A stretch of DNA of 7,642 bases from Spirochaetales bacterium (GTDB taxonomy: Bacteria; Desulfobacterota_D; UBA1144): the NCBI GenBank assembly GCA_002730475.1, contig PCAG01000047.1, positions 1-7,642 on the forward strand, read 5' to 3'. Below the pieces are notes generated by a model. That model did not search any database, was not told where the DNA came from, and saw only the letters and a program-made list of their open reading frames with translations. The position numbers were made by a program, and so were the translations under genes. Each line of letters begins with the position of its first letter. The first letter of the stretch is position 1. Positions 6,930-7,642 of this stretch are shown here, one piece after another.

Positions 6930-7509
6930 AATCAAAACACTCATGTAATATTAAATTTCCTATATCACTACATAAAACTATAACTCTCATTCTATCTCCA
7001 TCTTCAATTTCCTTATAATATTCTTCCCAATCACTTTCTTTTATAAAGGTTTCAAAATTATTTTGATGTGCAGCAAATTTATCAATTTTATTATACGGAT
7101 CATATGAATACCTTAAAATAAAAATATTATCTGGTATATCAAATTCTGGAACTTGGGTTGGATAAATATCTACTACAAATTCTTCATAATCTATATTATT
7201 AGATTTTAATATTTCTTTTAATGAATCTACCCATTCTACTGATGGATTGTCCGAGAATCCAGTATTTCGTAATCCCAATACAAAAGTAAAATTATTCTTT
7301 TTTAAAAATTCAATTAACTCGTCAAATTTAAAATCCTTACTTTCTAACTTTCCTAAATCAATATTCGTATTTATCTCAGTTAAATAATACTCTTCATTTT
7401 TTTCTCTCCAATCAAAGGCAACAAGAGTTCCACAATTTTTATTAGCCTCTGTTAAAAAATCATTTGAAGTCCAATAATTTGCTATTTCTAATGATTTGGT
7501 TTCTTTCAT
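6922..7509 (-). CDS. unrecognised 195-aa protein, first gene of the operon
   Basis: I do not recognise this acidic, soluble-looking protein. It has no signal peptide or membrane helix. YYLTEINTNIDLG (41-53) and FILRYSYDPYNKIDKFAA (130-147) are loosely reminiscent of ATP-grasp ligases (an Glu-x-Asn ending and an Arg-Ser/Tyr-x-Asp stretch), but the glycine-rich nucleotide loop is not seen, so this is only a hint. The region 61-108 alternates helix and strand (FDELIEFLKK, FTFVLGLRN, VDSLKEILKS). The ATG at 7509 has only GAG close upstream, whereas a strong AAGGAG serves the ATG at 7556. The frame is open upstream of 7509 (reading TTRLNEIM), so the real protein probably starts MAKRK at 7556 and is about 16 residues longer, split by a one-base shift. 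Its stop overlaps the sulfotransferase start by eight bases. Confidence 0.65.
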   Translation of the reverse strand: MKETKSLEIANYWTSNDFLTEANKNCGTLVAFDWREKNEEYYLTEINTNIDLGKLESKDFKFDELIEFLKKNNFTFVLGLRNTGFSDNPSVEWVDSLKEILKSNNIDYEEFVVDIYPTQVPEFDIPDNIFILRYSYDPYNKIDKFAAHQNNFETFIKESDWEEYYKEIEDGDRMRVIVLCSDIGNLILHECFDYE

Positions 7510-7556
7510 TATCTCATTAAGTCTGGTCGTGAATGGGGTGCTTTTCTTTTAGCCAT
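7509..7556 (-). other. 15-codon leading frame, probably the detached 5' end of the 195-aa gene
   Basis: The ATG at 7556 is preceded by AAGGAG at the ideal seven bases and reads MAKRKAPHSRPDLMR. Its TAA shares one base with the ATG at 7509 (TAATG). In the frame of the downstream gene this stretch is also open and reads KKSTPFTTRLNEIM. One extra A in the GAAAAG run would give a seamless MAKRKSTPFTTRLNEI and on into the 195-aa protein; an extra C in the CCCC run or a base after GAC would also join them. A true 15-residue coupling peptide remains possible. Confidence 0.5.
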
Positions 7557-7563
7557 ATTATAA

Positions 7564-7569
7564 CTCCTT
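7564..7569 (-). promoter_or_regulatory. strong ribosome binding site AAGGAG at the operon start
   Basis: AAGGAG stands seven bases before the ATG at 7556. It is the best ribosome site in the window and argues that translation of the operon begins at 7556 rather than 7509. Confidence 0.75.
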
Positions 7570-7583
7570 ATTATTATATAACT

Positions 7584-7602
7584 TGTCTATTATAAATAGA
7601 CA
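7584..7602. repeat. 7-bp inverted repeat in the leader
   Basis: TGTCTAT and ATAGACA flank the five bases TATAA. It is perfect but short and AT-rich, with no T-tract after it on the minus strand, so it is a poor terminator. It lies between the TATAAATA box and the ribosome site, where it could be an operator or a small hairpin in the leader RNA. Confidence 0.45.
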
Positions 7603-7615
7603 TTTAAATTTTCAA
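7589..7615 (-). promoter_or_regulatory. weak sigma70-like promoter candidate in the leader
   Basis: TTGAAA (7615-7610) and TATAAT (7594-7589) on the minus strand are separated by 15 bases, two fewer than ideal. The -10 box falls inside the inverted repeat, so a repressor bound there would block it. Chance is a serious alternative in such AT-rich sequence. Confidence 0.2.
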
Positions 7616-7624
7616 ATTCACCAT

Positions 7625-7632
7625 TATTTATA
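7625..7632 (-). promoter_or_regulatory. T4-type late promoter candidate TATAAATA
   Basis: TATAAATA is the consensus box of T4 late promoters, read by the gp55 sigma factor and sliding clamp. This is the only exact minus-strand copy I found in the window, and it sits about 70 bases before the first gene. Roughly one or two copies are expected by chance at this base composition, so position is the main support. It would place the whole operon, including the Hint protein, under late expression. Confidence 0.35.
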
Positions 7633-7642
7633 TTCCTCATAA

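Noticed and set aside
7590..7642. A possible C-terminal end of an upstream gene (frame reading MRNINNGEFENLNVYL, or another ending YEEYK at 7624)
   Set aside because: Two frames are equally possible in so short a stretch and neither is long enough to support a gene; the sequence is equally well explained as leader.
1..7642. tRNA genes, CRISPR arrays, insertion sequences or attachment sites
   Set aside because: No cloverleaf-like sequence, spaced repeats, transposase or terminal repeats were seen; nearly the whole window is accounted for by protein genes.

Overview
This is an AT-rich window (roughly 30% G+C by eye) in which every supported gene reads right to left on the minus strand. The genes are packed with almost no space between them: ATGA, TAATG and 8-base overlaps link nearly every neighbouring pair. 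The leftmost intact gene encodes a serine-rich, virion-like protein with a C-terminal Hint (intein/hedgehog-type) domain. I associate this kind of protein with marine T4-like myoviruses. The small cargo genes to its right (compact adenylase, sulfotransferase, acetyltransferase, deaminase, tiny membrane protein) also fit a large marine phage genome. I put the phage assignment at about 70%; the main alternative is an unusual accessory region of a marine bacterium.

Layout in transcription order. 7557-7642 is a leader holding a TATAAATA box (the T4 late-promoter consensus), a 7-bp inverted repeat and a strong AAGGAG ribosome site. That site serves a 15-codon reading frame that ends in TAATG on the start of an unrecognised 195-aa gene (6922-7509); the two are probably one gene split by a one-base shift. 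Next come a small P-loop sulfotransferase (6330-6929), a shortened AMP-binding adenylase without the family's C-terminal subdomain (5449-6333), a GNAT-type acetyltransferase (4844-5452) and a zinc-dependent cytidine deaminase-like enzyme (4423-4851). Then follow a full-length TonB-dependent outer-membrane receptor with signal peptide, TonB box, plug and barrel (2096-4423) and a four-helix membrane protein (1755-2093). After a 64-77 base gap with a possible promoter comes the Hint protein (187-1677). It is followed by a broken or frameshifted reading frame that runs off the left edge.

The most striking point is an intact TonB-dependent receptor translationally coupled to small enzymes inside a phage-like operon. 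Activation (adenylase), acyl transfer (GNAT), sulfation and deamination, followed by an outer-membrane importer, could be a compact make-or-modify-and-import cassette, or a cell-surface remodelling and superinfection-exclusion cassette. Both readings are inference. The receptor's short signal peptide, ending near GYS-Q, reminds me of proteins from marine Gram-negative lineages such as Marinimicrobia (SAR406), which may point to the host.

Several gene starts show apparent one-base frame shifts, some at short homopolymers (near 7541-7549, 1676-1690, 172-175 and 69-74). Either the contig carries uncorrected indels or these genes are really broken. The annotated N-termini of the 195-aa and Hint proteins should be read with that in mind.
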